Assembly: GCF_002741035.1 (NCBI RefSeq)
Contig: NZ_CP016808.1
Span: 2,852,001-2,916,000, forward strand
DNA length: 64,000 nt
Direction: 5' to 3'
From: Paenibacillus sp. BIHB 4019
GTDB lineage: Bacteria; Bacillota; Bacilli; Paenibacillales; Paenibacillaceae
Part shown: positions 25,175-34,550 of the stretch, in pieces
Layout of the letters: each line of letters opens with the position of its first letter
Numbering within the stretch: the stretch's first letter is position 1
Translations under genes and position numbers: made by a program
Notes under the pieces: model-generated
What the model saw: only the letters and a program-made list of their open reading frames with translations
Told to the model about the DNA's origin: nothing
Databases searched by the model: none

Positions 25175-26919
25175 AGAGGCAAAGGAGGTGGAGAGGCTTT
25201 CTATTGGCGGTTCTGATAGGGAGTCTGCTGCTTGCCGTTGCCGACTGTTTGAATAGCGGCCGGGAGGCGAGCAAGACCAGGCACGTGAGTGATGAAACGA
25301 AGCCGATATGGGACTTTCAATATGATCCGCCGATTATAATTACGACGGCAATCGTGGATGAGAATCGGCCTAACGCCTTCAAGCCAGGCGAGAGCCTTAC
25401 GAACAATGTGCATACCCGCTGGATGGAAGAAAATCTGGGTATAATTACGAAATTTGACTGGATCGTCAGCAAGTTCGAGGACACAGATACAAAAATCCGG
25501 CTGGCGCTGGCCGTGAACGGCAAGCTGCCGGACACCTTCGGGGCAGAGGGAGACATCTTGAAGGATCTGCTTAAAGCGGATAAACTGCTTCCGTTGAACG
25601 ATGCCATTGAGAAGTTTGCGCATCCTAAGCTAAAGGAAGCGCTGGAGAAGTACGCTTATACGATGACGGAGGTAACCAAAGACGGCAAGATTTACGGACT
25701 TCCTCGCTTCAACGTGGGGGATGAAGGAACGGTCATGTGGATCCGTGAGGATTGGCTCGAGAAACTTTCGTTGAAACCGCCGACGACGATCAGCGAGTTG
25801 GAGAGCGTACTTCAGGCATTTTCCGAGCAAGACCCTAACGGGAATGGCAAAGACGACGAAGTCGGCCTGGCAGTTCCGCTGAAGGAAGGCCCATGGAGCT
25901 GGATGGGACAGACTGACGCAATAGCCGGCGCGTTCTCCAAACAGATGCTCAGCACCTCCAACATCAATATGTTCTGGAATGAGGACGAAAAGGGCAGCCT
26001 AGTCTATGGCGCCGTTCACCCGGATGCCAAGAAATACTTGGAGACGATGGCGTCCTGGATGGCAAAGGGCTACATGGACAAAAATGCTGGCATGAAGGAC
26101 TCAAGTCAAGCGTCCGAGCTAGCGGTCAAAGGAATGGCAGGCGTCATGTTCGGTCCGTTCTGGATGGGGGCCTGGCCGCTCGGCGACACGGTGAAGGTTG
26201 ATCCAAAAGCGAATTGGCAGGCGTATCCCCTTCCTGCCGGACCGGACGGACTAAAGGGCAAGGCGCAGAAGCCATTGTATGGCATCTACACGGTTTTCAG
26301 CAAGGAATTTAATCATATTGAGGCCTGGTTTGCCTATTATAATAAGCTGCTTGCTAAAAATTTTGGCCCCGAGGATCCATACTTCGATCCGCGTTTCGAA
26401 CAAGGGTTTCACGAGGGCTACGATTATGTAATCAAGGACGGCAAGGTCATCACCGTCAATTTCGAAGCCGAGGGCGTGCCAAATAACGAATGGCCGCTTG
26501 CGGACGGTTCATCCTTGGATATGCGCTGGATGCTTTATCCGCTGACCGGCGGCGCACCGGCGCTGCCGTATATGAACGCAGATGCGCTAAAAAAATTATT
26601 GGACAATTCGGACGCCGAGGTGCTGACACCGATCGAACAGGGCATCAAAGGACTGAATTCGGCCCAACTGCTGGCAGCCGGGATCGCAATTTCTGAGCAG
26701 GAGCTCGAAATCCCGAACCGGTACCACGGGCCGTTAACAGACGGGATGGAGAAGCATGGGGTGTTCCTGCAGAAGCTCGCAACGGAGAGCTATCTGAGCA
26801 TCATTTATGGCGAGAAGCCACTCTCTTACTTTGATGAGTTCGTAGCCCAATTTTACAAAAATGGCGGCGACGTGATTACGAAGGAAGTTAATGATTGGTA
26901 TAAGGACAACAAGCAATAA
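25171..26919 (+). CDS. Extracellular solute-binding protein with atypical lipobox
   Basis: A 582-residue family 1-type binding protein, as found with LplB/LplC permeases. The GTG start overlaps the stop of the regulator gene (GTGA), and GGGAGAG lies 10 bp upstream. The N-terminus has basic residues and a hydrophobic core but ends LAVADC, with Asp directly before the Cys where a small residue is normal, so lipid modification is in doubt. The mature part shows family features (KLPDTFGAEGDIL, GKIYGLPRFN, WIREDWLEKL, DPNGNGKDDE). No permease genes follow, unlike the two other systems in this window. It may serve as a signal receptor for the kinase or borrow permeases elsewhere. Confidence 0.82.
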   Translation: MKRQRRWRGFLLAVLIGSLLLAVADCLNSGREASKTRHVSDETKPIWDFQYDPPIIITTAIVDENRPNAFKPGESLTNNVHTRWMEENLGIITKFDWIVSKFEDTDTKIRLALAVNGKLPDTFGAEGDILKDLLKADKLLPLNDAIEKFAHPKLKEALEKYAYTMTEVTKDGKIYGLPRFNVGDEGTVMWIREDWLEKLSLKPPTTISELESVLQAFSEQDPNGNGKDDEVGLAVPLKEGPWSWMGQTDAIAGAFSKQMLSTSNINMFWNEDEKGSLVYGAVHPDAKKYLETMASWMAKGYMDKNAGMKDSSQASELAVKGMAGVMFGPFWMGAWPLGDTVKVDPKANWQAYPLPAGPDGLKGKAQKPLYGIYTVFSKEFNHIEAWFAYYNKLLAKNFGPEDPYFDPRFEQGFHEGYDYVIKDGKVITVNFEAEGVPNNEWPLADGSSLDMRWMLYPLTGGAPALPYMNADALKKLLDNSDAEVLTPIEQGIKGLNSAQLLAAGIAISEQELEIPNRYHGPLTDGMEKHGVFLQKLATESYLSIIYGEKPLSYFDEFVAQFYKNGGDVITKEVNDWYKDNKQ

Positions 26920-27023
26920 TAGCGTTTCGATCACCAAATCGAAGGGAGGCCGCATTATTCAATACGCAGGTAACATCGTTGTCTAATAAAAATCCTATGA
27001 ATAACAAATGGAGGAGTATGGTG

Positions 27024-27340
27024 ATGGACATCAAGCAATCATTTTCAAACAGAGTTAAAGATTATATGAAATATCGTCCGTCATATCCAAGTGACGCAAT
27101 CGATTATTTATATGATACAGTCAAAAAAATACGATGGAAAAGTCCATTTTTAAAATGCAGCAATTATTTGATTTTGAGAGTCTAAGTGGTAGGGTAATGT
27201 CCTCCTCTTATACTCCTATGCCTGAACATCCTAACTACGAACCTATGATGGACGAATTAATAAAGTTATTTAATCAATATGAGAAAAACGGTAAAGTGCC
27301 ATATTTATATGAAACAGAGTTATATTGGGGAGAGATTTAA
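27024..27340 (+). pseudogene. Class I SAM methyltransferase with internal deletion
   Basis: The start (ATG 27024 after GGAGGAG) reads MDIKQSFSNRVKDYMKYRPS, typical of small SAM-dependent methyltransferases. After about 35 residues the frame shifts into LFDFESLSGRVMSSSYTPMP and ELYWGEI, the family's C-terminus. The central SAM-binding domain of roughly 150 residues is gone, so no activity can remain. Confidence 0.75.
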
Positions 27341-27372
27341 TATTCACTCAGGGAGAGTAAGATTTAATTCAA

Positions 27373-27415
27373 TAGCGACAGTCAAGGACTTTATTTCCTG
27401 GCTGTCGCTGTTTCA
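27373..27415 (+). terminator. Terminator after the methyltransferase remnant
   Basis: The stem AGCGACAGTCAAGGA / TCCTGGCTGTCGCT is imperfect but long, with TGTTT after it. Confidence 0.6.
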
Positions 27416-27424
27416 ATTTATAGG

Positions 27425-27445
27425 GCCAGTCTAAATCTTTATTAT
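27425..27445 (-). repeat. Inverted single copy of the 21-bp repeat
   Basis: The minus strand reads ATAATAAAGATTTAGACTGG plus C, matching the repeat unit at 14754-14774 at 19 of 21 positions. The orientation is opposite to the five units at 14.5-14.8 kb, as expected for the other end of an element. Confidence 0.45.
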
Positions 27446-27563
27446 CTGCTGGCAGCTGCCTCCTTCTTTTTTTTAGGGCGATGAGTACAATTGCTTGTTT
27501 TCTTCTATAATTGTTTATTTCTTCTATATACCAGGGTCCCTTCAGGAATTAAAATAATTTCAT

Positions 27564-27578
27564 TAGAAAGCGTTTTCA
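27564..27578 (+). promoter_or_regulatory. cre-like site upstream of the GH9 gene
   Basis: TAGAAAGCGTTTTCA fits the CcpA consensus at all but one position, 102 bp before the start codon. It suggests glucose repression of the secreted glucanase. Confidence 0.55.
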
Positions 27579-27679
27579 TTAAAAGAGGTGATGGCGCGCA
27601 GAAGCCGATAAGAAGTCGCAGCGAATTCGATTTCGATTCAATGGAAGCAAATGTTCACACATTTAAAGGAGGAGAGTTA

Positions 27680-30600
27680 ATGAGGAAAAAAGTCAGTTTA
27701 ATCCTTGCGTTTACGATGTTCGTTACGATCTTATTTTCGAATCCGATCGAGACGAACGCCGCTACCCCCGAAGCGCCTGCGGGGTGGAGAAACTTGCTGG
27801 ATTACCAAATATTCCGCAATACAACGGACGGCTGGGCAGGAGATAGCGGATTCGGCTTGGAGACGGAAAACAGCAAGCTGCCGATCGATTGGACGGTTAC
27901 GCACAATGGATTGCCTTCCTTATTATTAAATACGAAGACGCCTACCAGCCCGTCATGGTTCAACGCATTGGTCGCGGTTGCCGGTTGGAAAGCGTATAAT
28001 TTTACGCCTTATTATGCAAACGGTTTTCTTGAGTTCAATATTAAGGGGAATGCAGGCGGAGAGTCCTTCCTCCTTGGCTTTAAAGACAGAGTATTCGAAA
28101 GGGCGGCTGGCGAAGAAATTACCACTACAGTAAACATTAGCAGCTATGCCAGCATTACGACGAACTGGACCCATGTGAAGATACCGTTAAAGGATCTCAT
28201 CCAGGTCTCGCAAGGAATTGACCCTTCTTCGATAGATACGTTATCTATTAAAAACAATGGTTTTCAACCTTTAAAGGTGTGGCTCAATGATATTAGGGTT
28301 ACGTCTCCCGATAAGGAGAAAGAGTATGCGCCTATTAAGGTCAATCAAGTGGGGTATCCTGTAAATGGCGTAAAGCAGGCGCTTGTGACTGGGTTTGAGG
28401 ATGTTCTCACGGTCGATGCGGGGACTCCTTTTAGCGTTATTAACGCAGCTAATCATTCCACAGCCTACTCCGGAACGCTTGTGCTCACCAAGAACTATGA
28501 TGCTATAGACAGTGGAGAGCGAATTTTCACGGCCGACTTTACCCAATTAACGGTACCGGGAAAATATTATGTGGCGCTGCAGGGACTTCAGAACTCTCCC
28601 GAATTTTCGATTGGCAATCCAAATGATATTTATGGACCGTTCCTAGTCGACGTATCCAGATATTTTTATTACCAGCGGACAGGCATTAATATTACGAGCC
28701 CGTACACTCAAAATTATCAGAGAACGGACTTTACGCCAGACACCGCGGTCCCTCTAATGTCCAACCCTTCCATCAAGAAAGATGTTTCCAAGGGCTGGTA
28801 TGATGCGGGCGATAAAGGCAAGTATGTGAACGCTGGAGCCAAAGCATTGTCCGATTTGTTCTGGGCCTATGAAATCATGCCGGAGAAATTTACCGACAGT
28901 CAATTTAATATTCCGGAGAGCGGAAACGGCATTCCTGATATTTTGGATGAGGCTCGGTGGGAACTGGAATGGATGCTCAAAATGCAGGATGCAGCAAGCG
29001 GCGGTTTTTATGCGCGTGTAACTTATCAAGATGATGACAATTTACTGAACCGAGAAATTATTGATAAAGATACGGTAAGTCCACGGACAAATATCAAAAC
29101 GACCTCAGATACGGCTACTGCAGCCGGCGCATTGGCACATGCCTATCTGATTTATCAAAATATCGATCCGGCTTTTGCTCAGCAATGTTTAGATGCGGCA
29201 GTAGCGGCATGGGGGTATTTGGAGGCGCATCCGGAGCTGATCAAAACGCCTAACACAGGCAGGTGGCCTTACGATGTGACAGACGACTCGGCTAACCGTC
29301 TTTGGGCTGCAGGCTCCTTGTATCGGTCGACCGGCGTTGCCAAATACAATGATTATTTTGTTGCAAACTACACGGAAATGGGGCAGTTTTTCGAGCATCC
29401 CCTTGATTTCGCCAGCGGTTGGGAAAATACATGGAATACAGGCTTCTTCAGCTATATGAAGGCTGCTAATAAAAATGCTGGAGTCGTAAGCTGGTATACG
29501 ACCAAATTCCAGCAATGGTTCAATGATAAAGTGAACAGATATAACGAAAGCGCTTGGAAAAGTATCGTAAAAGACGGCAACTATTATTGGGGAATTACAA
29601 TGCAGTATGCCGATACGCCGATGGAAATGATCATTGGCACCAAATTGCTGGGAACCTTCGAGACTAACCGCGCGATTATTAATGACATTACTTATAGCCA
29701 GTTAGGCTGGATCCTTGGCCAGAATCCGGTAGGCGTATCCTTCGTATCGGGGTATGGCGATAACAGCGTTAAGTATCCGTTCAGCATTATGTTCAGAACA
29801 GATGGCTTGCCGGGGGTTCCGAAGGGGTATTTGGTCGGAGGACCGAATAGATACTCCAACGATGAGACGGTAGGAAATCAAATTTCGAGATTTGCAGCGA
29901 AAAACTATCATGATAACTTCCAGGAATGGACGACAAACGAGCATACCGTCTATTGGAATTCGGGGCTAGTGTTTGTTGCTGCATTCGCAACGGGAAGCGG
30001 CAGCAATTCGGTCATCAGTCCGACGACCGCTGTCTTTGACAAAAATGCCGCCATGCAGGCGAATGTTCCGGTGACGCTGACGCTAAACGGCAACACGCTC
30101 ACCAGCATTAAGAACGGTACGTCGTCCCTCGTTGCGGGCACGGACTACACCGTTTCAGGCAGCACGGTCACCCTGCAAAAAAGCTATCTCGCTCAGCAAG
30201 CCGTAGGAACGACGAATCTCGCTTTCCTGTTTAATGCCGGTTCCTCTGCTTCGCTATCCATCACAGTGAGTGATTCGTCGGTTAGCAACTCGGCTATCAG
30301 TCCGACGACCGCTAGCTTTGACAAGAATACCGCCTTACAGGCGAATATTCCAGTGACGCTGACGTTGAACGGCAATACGCTGACTGGCATTAAGAATGGC
30401 ACAGCTACCCTAGTTGCCGGTACAGACTACATTGTATCGGGTACGACGGTGACGATTCAGAAGGCTTATCTGGCCGCCCAGCCGGTGGGAACAACGACGC
30501 TGACGTTCAACTTCAGCGCAGGAGCGAATGCGGCTCTGGCGGTATCCGTAATAAATACCACCTCCAGCGGCAGCGGGGCCATCAAGGTACAGCAGTATAA

Positions 30601-31027
30601 TTCCACCGTTACAGCTACGAGCAACACGCTGAACCCGCGGATTAAGCTGACGAACACCGGCACTTCCGCCATTAATATGTCGGACGTGAAGCTGCGTTAT
30701 TATTACACGATCGATGGGGAGATCGCCCAGAACTTTTTTTGCGACTGGTCGCATGTCGGCAGCAGCAATGTAACGGGCACCTTCGTCAAGCTGGCGACTC
30801 CCCTGACCGGGGCCGACCACTATCTGGAGATCGGCTTTACGAGCGGAGCCGGAAGCTTGGCTGCGGGAGCCAGCATTGAGATTCAGCTGCGCGTGTCCAA
30901 GTCCGATTGGTCGAACTACTCGCAGACGGGGGATTACTCCTTCGACCCGACCCATACGGCTTACGCCGATTGGAGCAAAACGACCGGCTACATCGCAGGC
31001 GCTCTCCAATGGGGAACGGAGCCGTGA
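27680..31027 (+). CDS. Secreted modular GH9 endoglucanase/xyloglucanase
   Basis: A secreted cellulase-type enzyme of 1115 residues. The start at 27680 has AAAGGAGGAG upstream and a signal peptide (MRKKVSLILAFTMFVTILF, cleavage near TNAA); the frame is open upstream without one. In order: a carbohydrate-binding module-like sandwich (about 35-210), the N-terminal Ig-like domain of GH9 (IKVNQVGYP), and the GH9 catalytic domain. That domain has Asp375 and Asp378 in WYDAGDKGKY and the acid Glu754 in TNEHTVYWNSG. Then come two X2 modules (ISPTT-x-x-FDKN) and a C-terminal CBM3 (GDYSFDPTHTAYADW). It cuts beta-1,4-glucan chains outside the cell. The substrate choice between cellulose and xyloglucan cannot be settled by eye. 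A cre-like site and a terminator flank it. Confidence 0.9.
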   Translation: MRKKVSLILAFTMFVTILFSNPIETNAATPEAPAGWRNLLDYQIFRNTTDGWAGDSGFGLETENSKLPIDWTVTHNGLPSLLLNTKTPTSPSWFNALVAVAGWKAYNFTPYYANGFLEFNIKGNAGGESFLLGFKDRVFERAAGEEITTTVNISSYASITTNWTHVKIPLKDLIQVSQGIDPSSIDTLSIKNNGFQPLKVWLNDIRVTSPDKEKEYAPIKVNQVGYPVNGVKQALVTGFEDVLTVDAGTPFSVINAANHSTAYSGTLVLTKNYDAIDSGERIFTADFTQLTVPGKYYVALQGLQNSPEFSIGNPNDIYGPFLVDVSRYFYYQRTGINITSPYTQNYQRTDFTPDTAVPLMSNPSIKKDVSKGWYDAGDKGKYVNAGAKALSDLFWAYEIMPEKFTDSQFNIPESGNGIPDILDEARWELEWMLKMQDAASGGFYARVTYQDDDNLLNREIIDKDTVSPRTNIKTTSDTATAAGALAHAYLIYQNIDPAFAQQCLDAAVAAWGYLEAHPELIKTPNTGRWPYDVTDDSANRLWAAGSLYRSTGVAKYNDYFVANYTEMGQFFEHPLDFASGWENTWNTGFFSYMKAANKNAGVVSWYTTKFQQWFNDKVNRYNESAWKSIVKDGNYYWGITMQYADTPMEMIIGTKLLGTFETNRAIINDITYSQLGWILGQNPVGVSFVSGYGDNSVKYPFSIMFRTDGLPGVPKGYLVGGPNRYSNDETVGNQISRFAAKNYHDNFQEWTTNEHTVYWNSGLVFVAAFATGSGSNSVISPTTAVFDKNAAMQANVPVTLTLNGNTLTSIKNGTSSLVAGTDYTVSGSTVTLQKSYLAQQAVGTTNLAFLFNAGSSASLSITVSDSSVSNSAISPTTASFDKNTALQANIPVTLTLNGNTLTGIKNGTATLVAGTDYIVSGTTVTIQKAYLAAQPVGTTTLTFNFSAGANAALAVSVINTTSSGSGAIKVQQYNSTVTATSNTLNPRIKLTNTGTSAINMSDVKLRYYYTIDGEIAQNFFCDWSHVGSSNVTGTFVKLATPLTGADHYLEIGFTSGAGSLAAGASIEIQLRVSKSDWSNYSQTGDYSFDPTHTAYADWSKTTGYIAGALQWGTEP

Positions 31028-31071
31028 ACAAAATAACGAAACCATTATTGCCGCTTAAATAGCATGAATCA

Positions 31072-31113
31072 TAAAACCTCCATTACCGCTTTAACAGCGG
31101 AGTGGGGGTTTTG
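31072..31113 (+). terminator. Terminator after the GH9 gene
   Basis: An imperfect stem between AAAACCTCCATTACCGCT and AGCGGAGTGGGGGTTTT, with its own T run. Confidence 0.75.
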
Positions 31114-31257
31114 CGGTTACAGGTATCCAGCCAGTCAGCAGGGCTCCGCCCTCTGAGTGGTTATCCGCAGCAAGCTCGCCTCCATGGCGCCTAATAATTT
31201 TTTGCGAAATGGTCAACCCTAACCCGCTGCCTCCGGTTAACCGGTAGCTAAAGCTTA
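31091..31257 (-). pseudogene. C-terminal fragment of a histidine kinase
   Basis: On the minus strand the frame reads YRLTGGSGLGLTISQKIIRR, then HGGELAADN and GGALLTGWIPV, ending at a stop at 31091-31093. This is the G2 box and end of an HATPase domain from a different, classical kinase family than the Yes-type kinases in this window. Everything upstream is missing, and the fragment runs into a terminator hairpin at 31258-31304. Confidence 0.7.
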
Positions 31258-31304
31258 CAAAGCCGAACGGAATTCAGGCAACATCCTGTTTTCCGTTCGG
31301 CTTT
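31258..31304. terminator. Bidirectional terminator downstream of the kinase-like gene
   Basis: The stem AAAGCCGAACGGAA / TTCCGTTCGGCTTT lies just past the minus-strand gene that ends at 31317. Confidence 0.65.
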
Positions 31305-31316
31305 CGCTTCGTGTTT

Positions 31317-32204
31317 TTAAAGCTGCGCTTCAAGAGACTGAAACATATGATTGGCCATATCTGAGTAGTTGTAGGCGGGGTGTGGCAGTCCAATTTGCAA
31401 AGTGGCCCACATCGCATTCCAGAACTGAACGATAAAGATCATGTCATCGAGAGAGGGTAGCAGGCCGGATGCTTCCTCCGCGCCAAAATAATACGAAAGC
31501 AGCTGTTCCTTCTGTGACGCTGTAAACGAGAAGCCCATACAGGCAAGATCAAACAGAATATCGCCCATACCCGCATACTCCCAATCAAGCAGACGAACGG
31601 AACCATCATATAGAAAGTTATTGGCAAACGGATCGTTATGGCATAACCCGCGGAAACGGGAGGATGCCTGTGCTCTGCTATGCTGAATTTTCAGCAGCTT
31701 ATCCATAAGGCGATCAAGTGATGCTGGCAATGGCAGCTGTCTCTTCCTCGCACTGCGAATGCGATCCTCAATATCCTGATAAGGGGAAAATTCATAGGGG
31801 ATAGGAGGCATTTGGTGAATTTTTTTGAAAAGGGCTGCGATCTCTTCCATATGTTCTACTAATTCTTGATTTTGAAATTCGCGCCCAGGCAGAAACTGTG
31901 TAATCATATGCCCAGTTTCCGGATTGAAGTATAGTAATTGGGGTGCTACCGCTAATCCATCCAAAGCCTGCAAAGCCGCCGATTCAGCGTAACGATTAAT
32001 GCCTAGCTCCGTGGATTGAGTACCGCCGATTCGTACCGCAACCTTTTGCCCGCCGCAGGAAACGATATAGTTGCGGTTGGTCAGGCCGCTTTTCTGAAAT
32101 TCAACCATCGTTGCTTGCCGTTCCCAGCCTAGCTCGTCCCTGATCAACGTATAGACCTGCTCTAAACTCGCGGCTTCAATCTGCCCACTCTCTGCATTTG
32201 ACAA
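31317..32204 (-). CDS. LicA-like choline kinase / aminoglycoside phosphotransferase family protein
   Basis: A cytoplasmic kinase of about 295 residues that phosphorylates a small alcohol. CHNDPFANNFLYD (catalytic loop) and LLDWEYAGMGDILFDLA (metal-binding Asp) match the choline/ethanolamine kinase branch. The TTG at 32204 is chosen because AAAGAGG lies about 7 bp upstream and the promoter places the transcript start below 32263, which rules out longer forms. The substrate is not certain; LicA homologs act on choline. Its promoter overlaps a perfect cre site, so it belongs to carbon-source-dependent metabolism. Confidence 0.75.
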   Translation of the reverse strand: MSNAESGQIEAASLEQVYTLIRDELGWERQATMVEFQKSGLTNRNYIVSCGGQKVAVRIGGTQSTELGINRYAESAALQALDGLAVAPQLLYFNPETGHMITQFLPGREFQNQELVEHMEEIAALFKKIHQMPPIPYEFSPYQDIEDRIRSARKRQLPLPASLDRLMDKLLKIQHSRAQASSRFRGLCHNDPFANNFLYDGSVRLLDWEYAGMGDILFDLACMGFSFTASQKEQLLSYYFGAEEASGLLPSLDDMIFIVQFWNAMWATLQIGLPHPAYNYSDMANHMFQSLEAQL

Positions 32205-32249
32205 CTCGACACCTCTTTCCCCCAATAGGGCCCCAAAATAAACCAATAA

Positions 32250-32291
32250 TGATAACGCTTTCAGTATATCGACCCCGAATAGGGCTGTCAA
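32250..32291 (-). promoter_or_regulatory. Strong promoter overlapping a perfect cre site
   Basis: On the minus strand TTGACA (32286-32291), a 17-bp spacer and TATACT (32263-32268) form a near-consensus promoter. TGAAAGCGTTATCA (32250-32263) matches the 14-bp cre consensus TGWAANCGNTNWCA at every position and covers the predicted transcript start. CcpA binding there would block initiation. Confidence 0.75.
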
Positions 32292-32326
32292 TAAAACAAG
32301 CTTTTAAAGGCTTGATATATTCGTCA

Positions 32327-32355
32327 TTGATTATATAAGTGAATAATTATATAAT
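32327..32355 (+). promoter_or_regulatory. ars promoter and likely ArsR operator
   Basis: TTGATT (32327-32332) and TATAAT (32350-32355) are 17 bp apart. The inverted repeat ATATAA-gtgaataa-TTATAT (32333-32352) fills the spacer and touches the -10 box, a fitting place for ArsR repression. Confidence 0.65.
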
Positions 32356-32401
32356 GGCATGGCGGATGGCAGTCAGCCAAAAAAATCGGGAGGTGCCACA
32401 G

Positions 32402-32734
32402 ATGGAGGAACAAATTCAACATATGGCAGAAGCCTATAAATTGCTAGCGGATAAAACACGGTTAACCATTATTGCCTTGTTAAAAGAACAGGAGCTTTGT
32501 GTTTGTGATATAACCGAAATCATTGGGATGTCGCAACCAAATGCCAGTCAGCATCTTCGAAAGCTGAAATCAGCAGGGCTGCTGAATGAAAAGAAGAAGG
32601 GGCAATGGGTGTATTATTCATTAAATCCGGAAGCGGAAGCTTTTGTACAATGCGTCTATGAATTTTTGCCTTCCACGAAAGAACAAATAGCAGGGTTGAA
32701 AAAGGATAGCTGCGGCGTACAGGAGGACGCATGA
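32402..32734 (+). CDS. arsR: Arsenic-responsive ArsR/SmtB repressor
   Basis: A 110-residue winged-helix repressor of the ars operon. The As(III)-binding [10 protein letters not shown] motif sits at the start of the DNA-binding helices, followed by [19 protein letters not shown] as recognition helix. The ATG at 32402 is chosen because GGGAGGTG lies 7 bp upstream; the frame is open further up but overlaps the promoter. It overlaps arsB by 4 bp (ATGA). Confidence 0.88.
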   Translation: MEEQIQHMAEAYKLLADKTRLTIIALLKEQELCVCDITEIIGMSQPNASQHLRKLKSAGLLNEKKKGQWVYYSLNPEAEAFVQCVYEFLPSTKEQIAGLKKDSCGVQEDA

Positions 32735-34032
32735 CAGTCATTGCCGTTGTCATCTTTCTGCTTACCCTTGCATTTGTCATTTGGCAGCCAAAAGGATTAA
32801 GCATTGGCTGGTCGGCTGCTGCCGGAGCTGTTCTTGCACTGCTCTTTGAAGTTGTTAGCTTTACTGATGTTGGCGCAGTTGTGGGGATTATATGGAATGC
32901 TACCCTGGCCTTTGTAGCGATTATTTTGATTTCGCTGATCTTAGATGAAATTGGCCTTTTTGAATGGGCAGCACTGCATATGGCCCGGCTTGCAAAAGGG
33001 AATGGCAAGCTTATGTTTGTGTATGTCATTTTGCTTGGAGCGGTTGTGGCTGCGCTTTTTGCAAACGATGGTGCCGCATTGATTATTACACCGATCGTTC
33101 TTTCCATGGTGAGAGCCTTGAAATTTGAAGATAAAATGATATTGCCTTTTATAATGGCGAGCGGGTTTATTGCAGATACAGCATCGCTGCCTCTAGTTGT
33201 AAGTAATTTAGTTAATATCGTGTCAGCTGATTACTTTGGAATCGGATTTGTAGAGTATGCAAGCCGCATGATCGTTCCGGGCTTCTTCTCGATCATGGCA
33301 AGTTTACTTGTGCTTTACTTAATGTTTAGAAACAGCATTCCGCAAAATTACAACGCAGCTCAACTGAAGAAGCCAGTGGAGGCGATCAAAGATAAAGGGC
33401 TATTCAAGCTTTCCTGGATCATTTTAGCTGTTTTACTAATTGCGTATTTTGTCAGTGAATTTTTCTCCATTCCAGTTTCGATTGTAGCGGGTATAGCTGC
33501 TGCCTGTTTTCTTATTGCCGCCCGTAAAAGTCCATTCATGCATACGAAAAAGCTGATAAAGGGAGCTCCGTGGACTGTCGTCATTTTTTCCTTGGGCATG
33601 TATGTTGTGGTATACGGCTTGCGAAATGCGGGGCTGACAGATGCCCTTGGAGATGTGATTCAGGCCGTTGCAGATAAGGGATTGTTTGCTGCAACGGTGG
33701 GGATGGGCTTCATTGCCGCTATTTTGTCTTCTTTCATGAATAACATGCCCACGGTCATGATTGACGCGTTAGCGATAAATGGAACCCATACGGAAGGGAT
33801 GCTCCGTGAAGCTTTGATTTACGCTAATGTGATTGGCTCCGATTTAGGACCAAAGATTACACCGATTGGCTCACTTGCTACTCTGCTGTGGCTGCATGTG
33901 CTTTCGCGCAAAGATGTGAAAATTAGCTGGGGTTATTATTTTAAGATCGGTTTTCTATTAACGGTCCCGACTCTATTTATTACGCTTGTTGGGCTGTCTG
34001 CATGGCTTTATTTCATTCACCATCTAAATTGA
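32731..34032 (+). CDS. arsB: ArsB-family arsenite efflux permease
   Basis: A membrane protein of 433 residues with about 11-12 hydrophobic helices. It matches the ArsB branch of the ion transporter superfamily, not Acr3 ([49 protein letters not shown]). It expels As(III), also antimonite, from the cell. It starts within the arsR stop codon and is followed 15 bp later by arsC, completing a standard arsRBC operon. Confidence 0.9.
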   Translation: MTVIAVVIFLLTLAFVIWQPKGLSIGWSAAAGAVLALLFEVVSFTDVGAVVGIIWNATLAFVAIILISLILDEIGLFEWAALHMARLAKGNGKLMFVYVILLGAVVAALFANDGAALIITPIVLSMVRALKFEDKMILPFIMASGFIADTASLPLVVSNLVNIVSADYFGIGFVEYASRMIVPGFFSIMASLLVLYLMFRNSIPQNYNAAQLKKPVEAIKDKGLFKLSWIILAVLLIAYFVSEFFSIPVSIVAGIAAACFLIAARKSPFMHTKKLIKGAPWTVVIFSLGMYVVVYGLRNAGLTDALGDVIQAVADKGLFAATVGMGFIAAILSSFMNNMPTVMIDALAINGTHTEGMLREALIYANVIGSDLGPKITPIGSLATLLWLHVLSRKDVKISWGYYFKIGFLLTVPTLFITLVGLSAWLYFIHHLN

Positions 34033-34047
34033 AAAGGGGATAACGAA

Positions 34048-34473
34048 ATGGAAAACAAACCGCTCATCTATTTTTTGTGCACAGGGAACTCTTGCAGAAG
34101 CCAAATTGCCGATGGTTTTATGAAGTGGCTTGGCGGGGATAAATATGAAGTGAAAAGTGCGGGACTTGAAGCACATGGATTAAATCCTCGTGCCGTTCAA
34201 GTTATGAGAGAAGCGGGTGTCGACATTAGCAGCCATACTTCCGATGTCATTGACCCTGAGCTTTTAAATCGGGCTGATTATGTCATTACCCTTTGCGGAC
34301 ACGCTGATGAACATTGCCCTGTCGTCTCTAATCCGAACGTGACCAAATGGCACTGGGGATTTGATGATCCGGCAAAAGCAGCAGGAACGGAGGAAGAAAT
34401 CATCGCTCAGTTCCGTATCGTTCGCGATTCGATTAAACATCGCATTGAGCAATTTTTACAAGAGGGCAAGTAG
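34048..34473 (+). CDS. arsC: Thioredoxin-coupled arsenate reductase
   Basis: A cytoplasmic enzyme of 141 residues with the low-molecular-weight phosphatase fold that reduces As(V) to As(III) for export by ArsB. The P-loop is C11-T-G-N-S-C16-R-S, and the redox pair Cys83/Cys90 lies in [10 protein letters not shown], so the full three-cysteine relay is present. AAAGGGG precedes the ATG. Convergent with the HAD gene downstream; no clear terminator was seen in the 77-bp gap. Confidence 0.92.
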   Translation: MENKPLIYFLCTGNSCRSQIADGFMKWLGGDKYEVKSAGLEAHGLNPRAVQVMREAGVDISSHTSDVIDPELLNRADYVITLCGHADEHCPVVSNPNVTKWHWGFDDPAKAAGTEEEIIAQFRIVRDSIKHRIEQFLQEGK

Positions 34474-34550
34474 CGAGGCCAACTCATAGGTGAAACCCTT
34501 TATGGACGATTAAGTCCTTTACCAGCCAAACAATTTTGACCATCCCGTAC

